Below are positions 1 to 7,711 of a DNA stretch of 64,000 bases, piece by piece (within the stretch, counting starts at the first letter, position 1; each line of letters starts with the position of its first letter). The notes under the pieces were generated by a model, which saw only the letters and a program-made list of their open reading frames with translations, did no database searches and was not told the DNA's origin. This DNA is from JBHIBD01 sp046758865 (GTDB lineage Bacteria > Planctomycetota > Brocadiia > Brocadiales > Bathyanammoxibiaceae): assembly GCA_046758865.1 (NCBI GenBank), contig JBHIBD010000003.1, positions 1 through 64,000 of the forward strand. The letters run 5' to 3'. A program made the position numbers and the translations under genes.

Positions 1-360
1 CTTCAGCCCTGCGTGATATACGTCTTGGGCCACCCACCCCACAATCCCCTTGACCAGCAAATCTGACGGGGTATTATTTTATTGATTGCAAATCTTTGGG
101 AGGTACCAATAAGGTACTTAAAACCTAGGCTCCTTGCCCTATCTATTGCCCGTATCCCCATACTATCCAAGTGCTGAAGACACAGGAGATAAAAAAACTT
201 AAACAGCTTCGCCTGATAGAGTTTATCCATCTTCGTGCATCCGTCACGCGACAAAATTACTCCCGTAGTTCGAGATTTCAGATGCACTCCTTCGGTTAGG
301 CGCAAACTGTTTCAGAACGCCCTTGGTAAACGAGGAATTCGCTAAGGGAGGAATCGATAA
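1..360. other. left-edge sequence with no supported gene
   Basis: I cannot assign a gene here. Open frames run on the minus strand but show no recognisable protein pattern and no convincing start. One reading near the edge looks protein-like over about 25 codons, but a stop closes it upstream and it has no start, so it may be the tail of a decayed or truncated gene. The last 20 bases hold the ribosome binding site of the next gene. Confidence 0.5.
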
Positions 361-849
361 GTGTCTAGAATCAAACATCAGTTGCTCATTCATTTGGATT
401 ACAGTCCGGCCCCGGGAGGACTTGAGATACGGTACAGCTATCCATTTAGTCGTCCTCACGAACTGAGGGAACAAGTGATACGTGTGCCAAGACGCAAGAT
501 TCTTGTTGCCGTCAAAGTGGAACTTGATGCCCTTGTTGAAGCTCTTTGCACCCGAATCTCTACCCCTAAACCTGTTCGACTTCCACACGCTGAAATCACG
601 CCGAGTATTAGGAGAGCAATCACAACTATTGTTATTCAAGATCAACATAGGAACCTTCCTATTGCACGTCTATACTACCTAGAAGAGATCAAGGAGATAG
701 GTTCACGAATTGAGCGGCAAGTACGGATGGAGCCCGGAGAATTTTCTGCTAGCGAGCGGAAGTCGTGGGGGCGGCTGCGGACAAATATCAAACGCATAGT
801 GTGGGAAGATTACAAGCGCCTTGTGGCAGCGCACCTTTTCCCTGAATGA
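361..849 (+). CDS. hypothetical protein, 162 aa
   Basis: I do not recognise this protein. It starts with GTG, preceded by a strong GGGAGGA Shine-Dalgarno sequence eight bases upstream, which supports both the frame and the start. The product is basic, soluble-looking and rich in Arg, Leu and Ile, with no signal peptide or membrane segment. It is the only plus-strand gene in the first 27 kb and converges on the lipid-like operon, with a repeat-like hairpin in the 99-base gap. That isolation suggests an accessory gene of its own. It could be a spurious frame, but the ribosome binding site argues against this. Confidence 0.55.
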   Translation: MSRIKHQLLIHLDYSPAPGGLEIRYSYPFSRPHELREQVIRVPRRKILVAVKVELDALVEALCTRISTPKPVRLPHAEITPSIRRAITTIVIQDQHRNLPIARLYYLEEIKEIGSRIERQVRMEPGEFSASERKSWGRLRTNIKRIVWEDYKRLVAAHLFPE

Positions 850-948
850 GGCCGGGCAGCACGGACAGGGACGAGCCCTGCCCCTACATAAAAACCACCA
901 AGCCAGTGAGATAAATCGTGCCCTTACTAGGCAATATAGCCTAATTTC

Positions 949-2391
949 CTATGCAGGCAGGGAGAGGGTCTTTGAGGGGGTGGTGTAGCAGTCCTTGTAG
1001 TAGTCCCCGGAGTCCTGGAGCTTGTGCAGGTTTTCCAGCACCTGGATAAAGACCTGGTCCCAGTCCTGGCTCACCCTGAGCGCAAACATGGAGTTGCGCG
1101 GGTTACTTGTCTCTTGCATGGTCATCCTGAACCTCTTGCGGATGTTGTCCCCGGCATATACGTGGTCATAGACGTACTGCATGCCGTTTACGAATTCGTC
1201 CAGGGTCATATCAACAAACCTGTGGACGACGTGGGCGGTCTCATAATAGGCCCAGTCTTCGGGGAAGTTCTTGCGGAAGAGCCTCTTCTCTGAATCAAGC
1301 CGATAAAAGAGCGGCGTCTTGGGGAAGGGGCAGTCAAGGCCATAGGTCAGGATGTCCACCTTGCAGTCATAGGCAAAATCTACCATCCTCTTGAACGAGT
1401 CCTTGTCATCGCCGTCGGCGCCGAAGACCACTGAGGCCCAGACGATGAGGCCCGCATCATGGATTTTCTTTATACAGTCCTTATAATTGGTAGTCCCCAA
1501 CTTAATGTTTACCCTCTTGCCCATCTTCTTGAGGACTTCCTCGTTGGTGCTCTCTATCCCAACCAGAAAACCAAAGTTGCCGGACTTTGCCATGAGGTCG
1601 AGCGCCTCTGCGTCCTGGGAGATATTCAGGGCGGTAAAGCCCAACCAGTCCTTCTTGAGGTCCCTCTCTATCATCCCCCTGAAGAGATTTTTGGCCCGCT
1701 CGGCAGAGCGCACGCTGTGGCCGTAAAAATTGTCCTCAGCGAACATAAGCCCCTTATAATCCGTGGCCTCCATCTCATCCAGCACGTCCTCGTAGGGCCT
1801 CTCCCTGAACTTCTGGCCCTGGAAGGTGGGCACGCTGCAGAAATCGCAGCGGTTCGGGCAACCCTTGGTGGTTACTATGGAGGAGAATTTATAGCCGTAT
1901 TTCCTCCTCATCAGTTCTCTGTCGGGATATACATGTTTTAGCCTTGAGAGGTGCGGGAGACCACCATCGTAGCGCCTCTGCAGCTTCCCATTTTCAAAGT
2001 CCTTTATGACCTGTGGCCATATGTCCTCTGCCTCCCCAGTAACAACCGTGTCTACGTACTGCATGGCCTCTTCCGGGCACACGGAGGCATGTATACCGCC
2101 CATTATTACGGTGGAGCCGAGCTTTCTGGCAATCTTTGCAATCTTGTAGGCCCGTGGGGCCTGATTGGTGAGTGCAGTAATAGCTACTATATCGGGGGGG
2201 TCAAAGGTTATATTCTCCTCGCTATCATCCATCGCCATCTCAAGGTTCTCGTCAATGACATCAAACTCCCAATCACCTGGTGTGAGGGCAGCGATGTAGG
2301 CCAGATTCAGAGGCATCTGGACTATTACAGATATGCTTTCTTCACCGTGACGGCCCGGAGGATGAGGATTTATAAGCATCATTTTTTTCAT
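949..2391 (-). CDS. B12-binding-type radical SAM protein of the ladderane-like operon
   Basis: This 480-residue protein has the layout of class B radical SAM enzymes. Residues about 1-140 form a Rossmann-like cobalamin-binding domain (MGGIHAS near 97-103, VVTGEAE near 116-122). A radical SAM barrel follows, with the [4Fe-4S] ligands C178, C182 and C185 in KGCPNRCDFC and a later GIES motif. Such enzymes cleave SAM to a 5'-deoxyadenosyl radical, and many add methyl groups or rearrange unactivated carbon. It is the last gene of the operon, six bases after the desaturase-like gene. From context I infer that it modifies an acyl chain held on the operon's carrier protein. Substrate and chemistry cannot be read from the sequence. 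Confidence 0.85.
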   Translation of the reverse strand: MKKMMLINPHPPGRHGEESISVIVQMPLNLAYIAALTPGDWEFDVIDENLEMAMDDSEENITFDPPDIVAITALTNQAPRAYKIAKIARKLGSTVIMGGIHASVCPEEAMQYVDTVVTGEAEDIWPQVIKDFENGKLQRRYDGGLPHLSRLKHVYPDRELMRRKYGYKFSSIVTTKGCPNRCDFCSVPTFQGQKFRERPYEDVLDEMEATDYKGLMFAEDNFYGHSVRSAERAKNLFRGMIERDLKKDWLGFTALNISQDAEALDLMAKSGNFGFLVGIESTNEEVLKKMGKRVNIKLGTTNYKDCIKKIHDAGLIVWASVVFGADGDDKDSFKRMVDFAYDCKVDILTYGLDCPFPKTPLFYRLDSEKRLFRKNFPEDWAYYETAHVVHRFVDMTLDEFVNGMQYVYDHVYAGDNIRKRFRMTMQETSNPRNSMFALRVSQDWDQVFIQVLENLHKLQDSGDYYKDCYTTPSKTLSLPA

Positions 2392-2397
2392 ATAACC

Positions 2398-3825
2398 TTA
2401 TCTCCCGTTTTTTAATATCATATTTGCCACCCTCCAACCGGAGGATACAACCGCGCAAACCCCGGGTCCAGGGTTAGTCCAATGCCCTGCCAGGTAGAGG
2501 TTCTCTACCGGGGCCTTATTGCCGAGTCTACCGGGGCCCGTCTGCTCCAAGGTGACGGCCCACCCATACGCTGCACCCCTTGAATTCAACGTATAGCGCT
2601 CAAGGGTCTTAGGCGTGGCCGCCTCTACCACCTCGATGTGTCTGGTAAGGTTCGGCACCAGGTTCTCAAGGTACCGTATTGTACACTTGGTGAGCCTATC
2701 TTTCAAGCCTTTCCAGTCCTTAATATCATCATATTTTTCCTCTATTGTGGCCACCACCGTTATCTCCTGCCTGCCCTCTGGGGCAAGTGATTGGTCTACC
2801 TTGGTCGGCGCCGATATGTACTTCCACTGGTCGTTCGGACTATGATAAAACCCTCTCCTGAAATCGCTCAGGTCAACCTCCGGTCCCAGACCAAGATACA
2901 GGAGAAAATAGGAAGGGCTCTCTTTCATACCCCTTACCCTATCCAGATATGTACGGTCTATCTCTTCCTTTATCAGGTCAAAGAACGTCTGTCTGGCGTC
3001 AATATTGGAGACAACATACTCCGCCGAAAGTTCCTCGCCGCCATCCAGCTCTACTCCGGTTACCCTGTTGTTCTTAAGAAAAATCTCTTCTACCCTGGAA
3101 GATAGTAGCAGGTCTCCTCCTGAGTCCCTGAGACTCCTAGCAAAGGCGTTTGCAAAGTTTTGTGTACCGCCCCTTGGATAGTAGGCACCGTCCCTGAGGT
3201 AATTTATCAGCATCTGGCACATGCCTATACTGGAGACCTCACGTGCAGGTGAACCCAGATACCCCCACTGGCCCGCCAGCACCGTCTTCAGCTCCGGGTC
3301 GTCGAAGAAACTGTCAAGCATAGCCCCATAGGTAAGCCCCTTATGCCTTTCCAGCGTGGGGCTACCGTCTGACTCATTTATTATGGCCCTATAGAGCCTT
3401 ATAAAATCATCAAAGAAGTTAGATATACTCCCCTTCTCTGCCGGGTATCTCTTCTGCAAGAATGACTTATAGTTCTCAATATCGGCCGGTATATCTACAG
3501 AGAAGGACGGGAAGATGAGGCTGTCCATGGGGTCCAGCCTGAAAAATTCTAACTCTATCCCCAGCTCCTTTAGGCATCTGCCCACTATACTATACTTGCT
3601 GCAACCCCCAATATGGTGGACGGCGGAATCGAATATAAAACCCTTTCTCTTAAACGATGTGCAGTAGCCCCCGGGGAGATTGTGTTGCTCTACCACTAAT
3701 GTCTTCTTGCCTCTCCTGGCAAGGAAGGCGCCTGAGACAAGCCCCCCTATACCCGCCCCAATTATAATAACGTCATATTTATCCTGTAGCCGACTTTTCT
3801 TTATAGAAAGGCCGTGTTCCGCCAT
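2398..3825 (-). CDS. phytoene desaturase / retinol saturase-like FAD oxidoreductase
   Basis: A 475-residue flavoprotein of the CrtI/RetSat amine-oxidase-like superfamily. The N-terminal dinucleotide-binding motif (IIIGAGIGGLVSG, about residues 20-32) is followed by the basic VVEQHNLPGGY segment and the VHHIGG signature. The C-terminal FAD contact is NLYLAGHWTNPGPGV. Family members add or remove carbon-carbon double bonds in long polyenes. No phytoene synthase or other carotenoid gene lies nearby. It sits 2 bases after the chain-length-factor-like gene and just before the radical SAM gene, so I infer a polyenoyl chain as substrate rather than a carotenoid. Desaturase, isomerase or saturase activity are all possible. 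Confidence 0.85.
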   Translation of the reverse strand: MAEHGLSIKKSRLQDKYDVIIIGAGIGGLVSGAFLARRGKKTLVVEQHNLPGGYCTSFKRKGFIFDSAVHHIGGCSKYSIVGRCLKELGIELEFFRLDPMDSLIFPSFSVDIPADIENYKSFLQKRYPAEKGSISNFFDDFIRLYRAIINESDGSPTLERHKGLTYGAMLDSFFDDPELKTVLAGQWGYLGSPAREVSSIGMCQMLINYLRDGAYYPRGGTQNFANAFARSLRDSGGDLLLSSRVEEIFLKNNRVTGVELDGGEELSAEYVVSNIDARQTFFDLIKEEIDRTYLDRVRGMKESPSYFLLYLGLGPEVDLSDFRRGFYHSPNDQWKYISAPTKVDQSLAPEGRQEITVVATIEEKYDDIKDWKGLKDRLTKCTIRYLENLVPNLTRHIEVVEAATPKTLERYTLNSRGAAYGWAVTLEQTGPGRLGNKAPVENLYLAGHWTNPGPGVCAVVSSGWRVANMILKNGR

Positions 3826-3827
3826 TT

Positions 3828-5057
3828 CTAGGAGTATTTGGACACTATTAGAGAAGAACAGTTGCCCGTATAGGAGAACGACTCCACAAGTACGTGCTCT
3901 ACCTGCGCCTTCCTCTTTTCATTCGGTACGTAGTCCAGGTCACACTCAGGGTCACACTCTTTATAATTAATCGTAGGAGGGATAAGCCCCGTATTGATTG
4001 ACATGACCGAGGCCACGCACTGCATTGCCCCTGACGCATCTAGGCAATCCCCCGTCATCGATTTTATGGCACTTACAGGTATCTTCCTTGCGCAATCACC
4101 AAAGGATTCCTTTATCACAACGGTTTCCATCCTGTCACCGTTAATACTGGAGTTAGCATTAGCATATACAAGGGAGATGTCCTCTGGTCTGAGCCCAGCG
4201 CTGCCGAGCGCCATGGAAATGGCCCTTACACCTCCACCGAAGTCACCACTGCCACACCAGTTGGGATTAAAGCTAGTGCCATAGCCTTTAATCTCCGCGT
4301 ATATTTTAGCGCCTCTTGCCTGCGCATCCTCCAGACATTCAAGAAGCAGGAGTGCCGCACCCTCACCCAACACTATGCCATTACGCCTCTTATCGAAAGG
4401 GGCACATATCTCTACACTGCCCGTGTTTTTGCTCCCGGAAAGCACCCCCGCCTTGCAGGCCGCCCAGAATATGTCTCCGGTGAGTCCGTATACACCGCCC
4501 ACCAATGCAACCTTTACCCTCCCAAGTTTAAGAAAATCAGATGCGCATATTATTGCATCCACACCGCTGGACTCGCCGGTGGAGATAGTGGAATTAAGCC
4601 CTTTTGCCTGACAAAATATTGAGACACGACTGGCAGGGGCGTTTAGGACCGTATTAGGAAAATCCATCGGGTTCACATAGTTAGGCCCTTCCCTAAGGGC
4701 CTCCATGTCAAAGGTGCTTATGCTGTCAATACTACCAAAGGTAGAGCCAAGCACTATACCAACGTCTTCCTCCTCGTATGCATCACCAAGATTGGCATCA
4801 TCCAAGCACATCCTCGAGGTCGCAGTTACCAAGAGGGATGTCCTGTCAAAATGCCGCAAGCCTTTCTTGCCTAATAACTCGTTGGGGTCAAAGTCTGGTA
4901 TCTCACCGGCCCTTTTAGAACTACATTTACCCACGTCAAAAAGGCTTACAGGTTTTATACCGTAGACACCGTTCTGCAGGTTTTCCCAGAAACTCTTCTT
5001 ACCCACACCAACAGGGCTTATAACGCCCATGCCTGTAACCACTACCCTTTTTTCCAT
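3828..5057 (-). CDS. catalytically dead ketosynthase, chain-length-factor-like
   Basis: This 409-residue protein has the full thiolase fold of FabF-type beta-ketoacyl synthases, but the catalytic triad is gone. Cys is replaced by Glu162 (ISTGESSG), the first His by Asn300 (ANANSSING) and the second His by Asp337 (SMTGDCLD). Lys332 is kept. The start ATG at 5057 was chosen because the product then aligns with the first residue of the neighbouring active enzyme; an upstream TTG is less likely. Loss of catalysis with retention of the fold is the mark of the chain-length factor in type II polyketide synthases. I infer a heterodimer with the upstream active ketosynthase, in which this subunit shapes the acyl pocket. 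Confidence 0.85.
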   Translation of the reverse strand: MEKRVVVTGMGVISPVGVGKKSFWENLQNGVYGIKPVSLFDVGKCSSKRAGEIPDFDPNELLGKKGLRHFDRTSLLVTATSRMCLDDANLGDAYEEEDVGIVLGSTFGSIDSISTFDMEALREGPNYVNPMDFPNTVLNAPASRVSIFCQAKGLNSTISTGESSGVDAIICASDFLKLGRVKVALVGGVYGLTGDIFWAACKAGVLSGSKNTGSVEICAPFDKRRNGIVLGEGAALLLLECLEDAQARGAKIYAEIKGYGTSFNPNWCGSGDFGGGVRAISMALGSAGLRPEDISLVYANANSSINGDRMETVVIKESFGDCARKIPVSAIKSMTGDCLDASGAMQCVASVMSINTGLIPPTINYKECDPECDLDYVPNEKRKAQVEHVLVESFSYTGNCSSLIVSKYS

Positions 5058-5129
5058 CAGTCTGTTTGTCTCAAAGGTCAAAAAATAGAAAACGGTTGGA
5101 TGAAGACTATCACTGCACCTGTTCGTGGT

Positions 5130-6350
5130 TTAGTTAAGGAACTTCTTGACTACCAGACAACTATTATTGCCACCAAAGGCGAACGCAGTATTAAGGGCAA
5201 TGTCTACGCGGTGTTCTCGCGAGACATTAGGCACATAGTCCAGGTCGCACTCAGGGTCTTTTGTCTCGTAGTTTATAGTGGGTGGGACAACATCGTTTTT
5301 GACTGTCAGCGCGCAGGCAATTGCTTCTATGGCACTTGCCGCCCCCATGGTATGGCCTAATATGGACTTTATTGAACTCACCATGAGTTTCTCGGCGTGC
5401 TCACCGAACACCTTCTTTATGGAAATAGTTTCTGCCTTATCGTTGGCAACGGTGCCAGTGCCATGGGCGTTGATGTACTGTACATCTGCAGGATTAATCT
5501 GAGCATCCTGCAAGGCCCTTTTAACAGAAGAGATTACTCCGTCTCCCTGAGGGTGAGGAATGGTGATGTGATAGCCATCGCAACTCAGACCGTAACCTAT
5601 AATCTCTGCATAAATCTCAGCATCTCTTGCCAATGCGCCATCCAGTGACTCTAGCAGCAGTATGCCAGCTCCCTCTCCGATCAACATTCCCTTCCGATTC
5701 TTGTCGAAAGGTCGACACACGTCCGGTGCCACTGCACCCAGGCGGCTAAAGCCCGTAAAAGCTACCTTCGAAAATGGGTCTGAACCGCCCGCAAACATGA
5801 AATCCACTCTCCCCAACTTTATAAGGTCACAGGCATAACCAATGGCGTAGTTACCCGCCGCACATGCGGTAGGTATCATGGTATTGGGGCCTCGAAACCC
5901 AAATACCCTGGCTATATTAGCAGGAATATTATTGCACGGATGCTGAAGAAAGAGCTGTGTGTCTATCTGGTCCTCATCTTGCTCGTGTCTGAGGAGATCT
6001 ATCTTTTCAAGAATTTGTATCTCCCCACCGGTCGTCCCAACAGAGACACCTATCCTATCGGGTTCTATCTTACCCAAGTCAAGCCGTGAATTGTCCAGTG
6101 CTATCTTGGTGGCTGCTATAGCAAACTGAGAACCCTTGCCGATATCCCCGATTGAACCATTGTCTATATAGTCGCGAAAATTAAAGTCCTTTACCTCGCA
6201 ACCCTTGTGGACCTTATGGCGTGAGGTGTCAAAGCACGTAACATCACCAACACCTGATTTACCTGCCAGTACCGCCTCCCAAAAGGTCTTCTCTCCTGAC
6301 CCAACGGGCGTTATCATGCCTATGCCCGTAATAACCACACGCTTATTCAT
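5130..6350 (-). CDS. beta-ketoacyl-ACP synthase (FabF-like), active partner
   Basis: A 406-residue condensing enzyme with an intact FabF triad: Cys163 in IPTACAAGN, His296 in INAHGTGT, His333 in SILGHTMGA, plus Lys328. It performs decarboxylative condensation of malonyl-ACP with an acyl chain. It lies between the dehydratase gene (12 bases) and the inactive paralogue (72 bases), so the pair probably arose by duplication and now acts as a heterodimer. Presence in a dedicated cluster with its own carrier and no fabD, fabG or fabH suggests a specialised synthase rather than the housekeeping enzyme. A role in ladderane-type fatty acid elongation is inferred from context. Confidence 0.9.
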   Translation of the reverse strand: MNKRVVITGIGMITPVGSGEKTFWEAVLAGKSGVGDVTCFDTSRHKVHKGCEVKDFNFRDYIDNGSIGDIGKGSQFAIAATKIALDNSRLDLGKIEPDRIGVSVGTTGGEIQILEKIDLLRHEQDEDQIDTQLFLQHPCNNIPANIARVFGFRGPNTMIPTACAAGNYAIGYACDLIKLGRVDFMFAGGSDPFSKVAFTGFSRLGAVAPDVCRPFDKNRKGMLIGEGAGILLLESLDGALARDAEIYAEIIGYGLSCDGYHITIPHPQGDGVISSVKRALQDAQINPADVQYINAHGTGTVANDKAETISIKKVFGEHAEKLMVSSIKSILGHTMGAASAIEAIACALTVKNDVVPPTINYETKDPECDLDYVPNVSREHRVDIALNTAFAFGGNNSCLVVKKFLN

Positions 6351-6362
6351 AATACTTTTACC

Positions 6363-6812
6363 TTAACCAAGAGCTGTTTTATCGGCCGTCGCAAAGGTGA
6401 AAGAGGCCTTGGCCACCGTATCCTCTCCGACCTTTGCAACACCCCGCACCATTGCAGCACTAGAGACCACCTTTTCTACCTCTACCTCCAAGAACAGCTG
6501 GTCCCCGGGGAAAACCGGCTTTACAAAGTTTGCTTTTACCGAGGCTAGCAAGAAGACTGCGTCTGGATTATCGTCCTGTTTGAAGCTCTTTTTAAAGAGT
6601 ATTATTGAGGCCTGAGCTAAGGCCTCGAGGGTAAGCGCCCCAGGCATTATGGCGTACTCTGGGAAGTGTCCTACGAAGAAGGGTTCGTTGCCAGAAACAT
6701 TCTTAAGGCATACTATTCTTTTCCCCTCCTCTAATTCAACAACTTTATCTATGAACAGGAAGGGGTATTTTTGAGGAACAAGCCTCTTTACCTCCTCAAA
6801 ATTCATTATCAT
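6363..6812 (-). CDS. FabZ-type 3-hydroxyacyl-ACP dehydratase
   Basis: A 149-residue hot-dog-fold dehydratase. The motif GHFPEYAIMPGALTLEALAQ carries the catalytic His49 and Glu63 expected of FabZ, and the N-terminus (VPQKYPFLFIDKV) is also typical. It removes water from 3-hydroxyacyl-ACP to give the trans-2-enoyl chain. I chose the ATG at 6812 because GAAGGGG lies five bases before it; a TTG at 6830 would add six residues. There is no enoyl reductase in the cluster, so double bonds could accumulate, as in polyene synthesis. It is second in the operon, directly after the carrier gene. Confidence 0.9.
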   Translation of the reverse strand: MIMNFEEVKRLVPQKYPFLFIDKVVELEEGKRIVCLKNVSGNEPFFVGHFPEYAIMPGALTLEALAQASIILFKKSFKQDDNPDAVFLLASVKANFVKPVFPGDQLFLEVEVEKVVSSAAMVRGVAKVGEDTVAKASFTFATADKTALG

Positions 6813-6841
6813 ATAGGCCCCTTCTACCAAGCCTTTTGGGC

Positions 6842-7117
6842 CTAGGCCTCCTGCAGCCTTCCACTCTCAGCCAGTACTGCTTTGGTCATGTCAATGGTAG
6901 CTGTCAGAGAGGTAATATCTACCAGTTTCTCCTCTGGTATCTGAATCTTAAATTTCTTCTCAATAAGCGCCAATATCTCCAGGGCCAAGAGGGAGTCTAT
7001 CTCCAGTTCCTTAAAGAAATCGGCGTCCCTCTTGTTCCAAATCTCATCCCTGTCTAGTTCCGTCACCTCAGCAACAATGGACGTCACTTCTTTTTCAATA
7101 TCTTCTGCGTTCAACAC
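6842..7117 (-). CDS. acyl carrier protein of the ladderane-like operon
   Basis: A 91-residue acidic carrier protein. The phosphopantetheine site is Ser42, in the sequence EIDSLLALEIL. Standard fatty-acid carriers have DSLDxVE, so helix II is more hydrophobic here (Leu-Ala in place of Asp-x). It is the first gene after a good promoter at 7201-7230 and has a strong GGAGG ribosome site. That site is close to GTG at 7117 and better spaced for TTG at 7114, so the true start may be one codon later. A dedicated carrier in front of the ketosynthase pair indicates channelling of intermediates within this cluster. Confidence 0.9.
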   Translation of the reverse strand: MLNAEDIEKEVTSIVAEVTELDRDEIWNKRDADFFKELEIDSLLALEILALIEKKFKIQIPEEKLVDITSLTATIDMTKAVLAESGRLQEA

Positions 7118-7200
7118 TTCCTCCTTACGGTCTCAAAAGTCGCCAAATTACACAAAACAGCCAACCCTGAAGACATATCATACCCCCTTAAAGAGATTAA

Positions 7201-7230
7201 CATATACCACAGGCTCAACTATATTGTCAA
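7201..7230 (-). promoter_or_regulatory. sigma-70-type promoter of the ladderane-like operon
   Basis: On the minus strand a perfect TTGACA (7225-7230) is followed after 18 bases by TATATG (7201-7206). Transcription would begin near 7194, leaving a leader of about 75 bases before the carrier protein gene. Confidence 0.6.
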
Positions 7231-7314
7231 TAGCAATCTTAAATGATCGATTTTATGTAAAGGAAACTCATTATATAAGTTGGGCTTACAGGGAGGACGG
7301 TAATACAATGATGA

Positions 7315-7599
7315 TTAAGCAGTGTGTGAACCCTTCTGCGGGGACTTCCCCTTCTCAGCGGTTTTTCCCTTATCTGTAGATTTGCCCTCTTCTGCCTTGG
7401 CCTTCTGCCGGTATTCCTGGCTGCGGTAGTCGGTCTGATAAAATCCACTGCCCTTGAAGATGACAGCACTACCGGCACCAAGAAGCCTGGTAGCCCTGTT
7501 GCCGCACTTAGGGCACTTCTTTACGTTGCTTGCCGTTATAGACTCAAATCGCTCGAACACATGGCCACAACCCTTACACTCGTATTCATAAGTGGGCAT
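7315..7599 (-). CDS. FmdB-family zinc-ribbon protein
   Basis: A 94-residue protein starting MPTYEYEC, the hallmark of the FmdB regulatory family. Two CxxC pairs (CKGC and CPKC) form a zinc ribbon over the first 40 residues. The C-terminal 40 residues are a low-complexity Lys/Gly/Glu/Ser tail. The start at 7599 is set by a GGAGGT site right before it. The family was first tied to formamidase/amidase gene regulation, but most members are uncharacterised. It is probably monocistronic, with its own promoter at 7646-7673. There is no sign that it controls the downstream operon, which has a separate promoter. Confidence 0.8.
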   Translation of the reverse strand: MPTYEYECKGCGHVFERFESITASNVKKCPKCGNRATRLLGAGSAVIFKGSGFYQTDYRSQEYRQKAKAEEGKSTDKGKTAEKGKSPQKGSHTA

Positions 7600-7645
7600 T
7601 TCATACCTCCACAATAAGGAAATCCACGACAACCACAAACAATTA

Positions 7646-7673
7646 ATTATAAGCAAAAGACACGTCATGTCTA
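7646..7673 (-). promoter_or_regulatory. promoter of the zinc-ribbon gene
   Basis: Minus-strand TAGACA (7668-7673), a 16-base spacer and a perfect TATAAT (7646-7651). The start would fall about 40 bases before the coding region at 7599. Confidence 0.5.
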
Positions 7674-7711
7674 TAGCAAATTGGCGGGATTTTGTGGACA
7701 GCACCCTGCAG

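Noticed and set aside
3..305. Open minus-strand frame of 100 codons at the left edge
   Set aside because: No recognisable pattern, no ribosome site, and another frame over the last 60 bases looks more protein-like. Not enough to call a gene.
244..648. Minus-strand frame opposite the gene at 361-849
   Set aside because: It overlaps a plus-strand gene that has a strong ribosome binding site, and it has no support of its own.
2398..3825. Carotenoid biosynthesis as the role of the CrtI-like gene
   Set aside because: No phytoene synthase, cyclase or other carotenoid gene is nearby, and the gene is embedded in an acyl-carrier operon.
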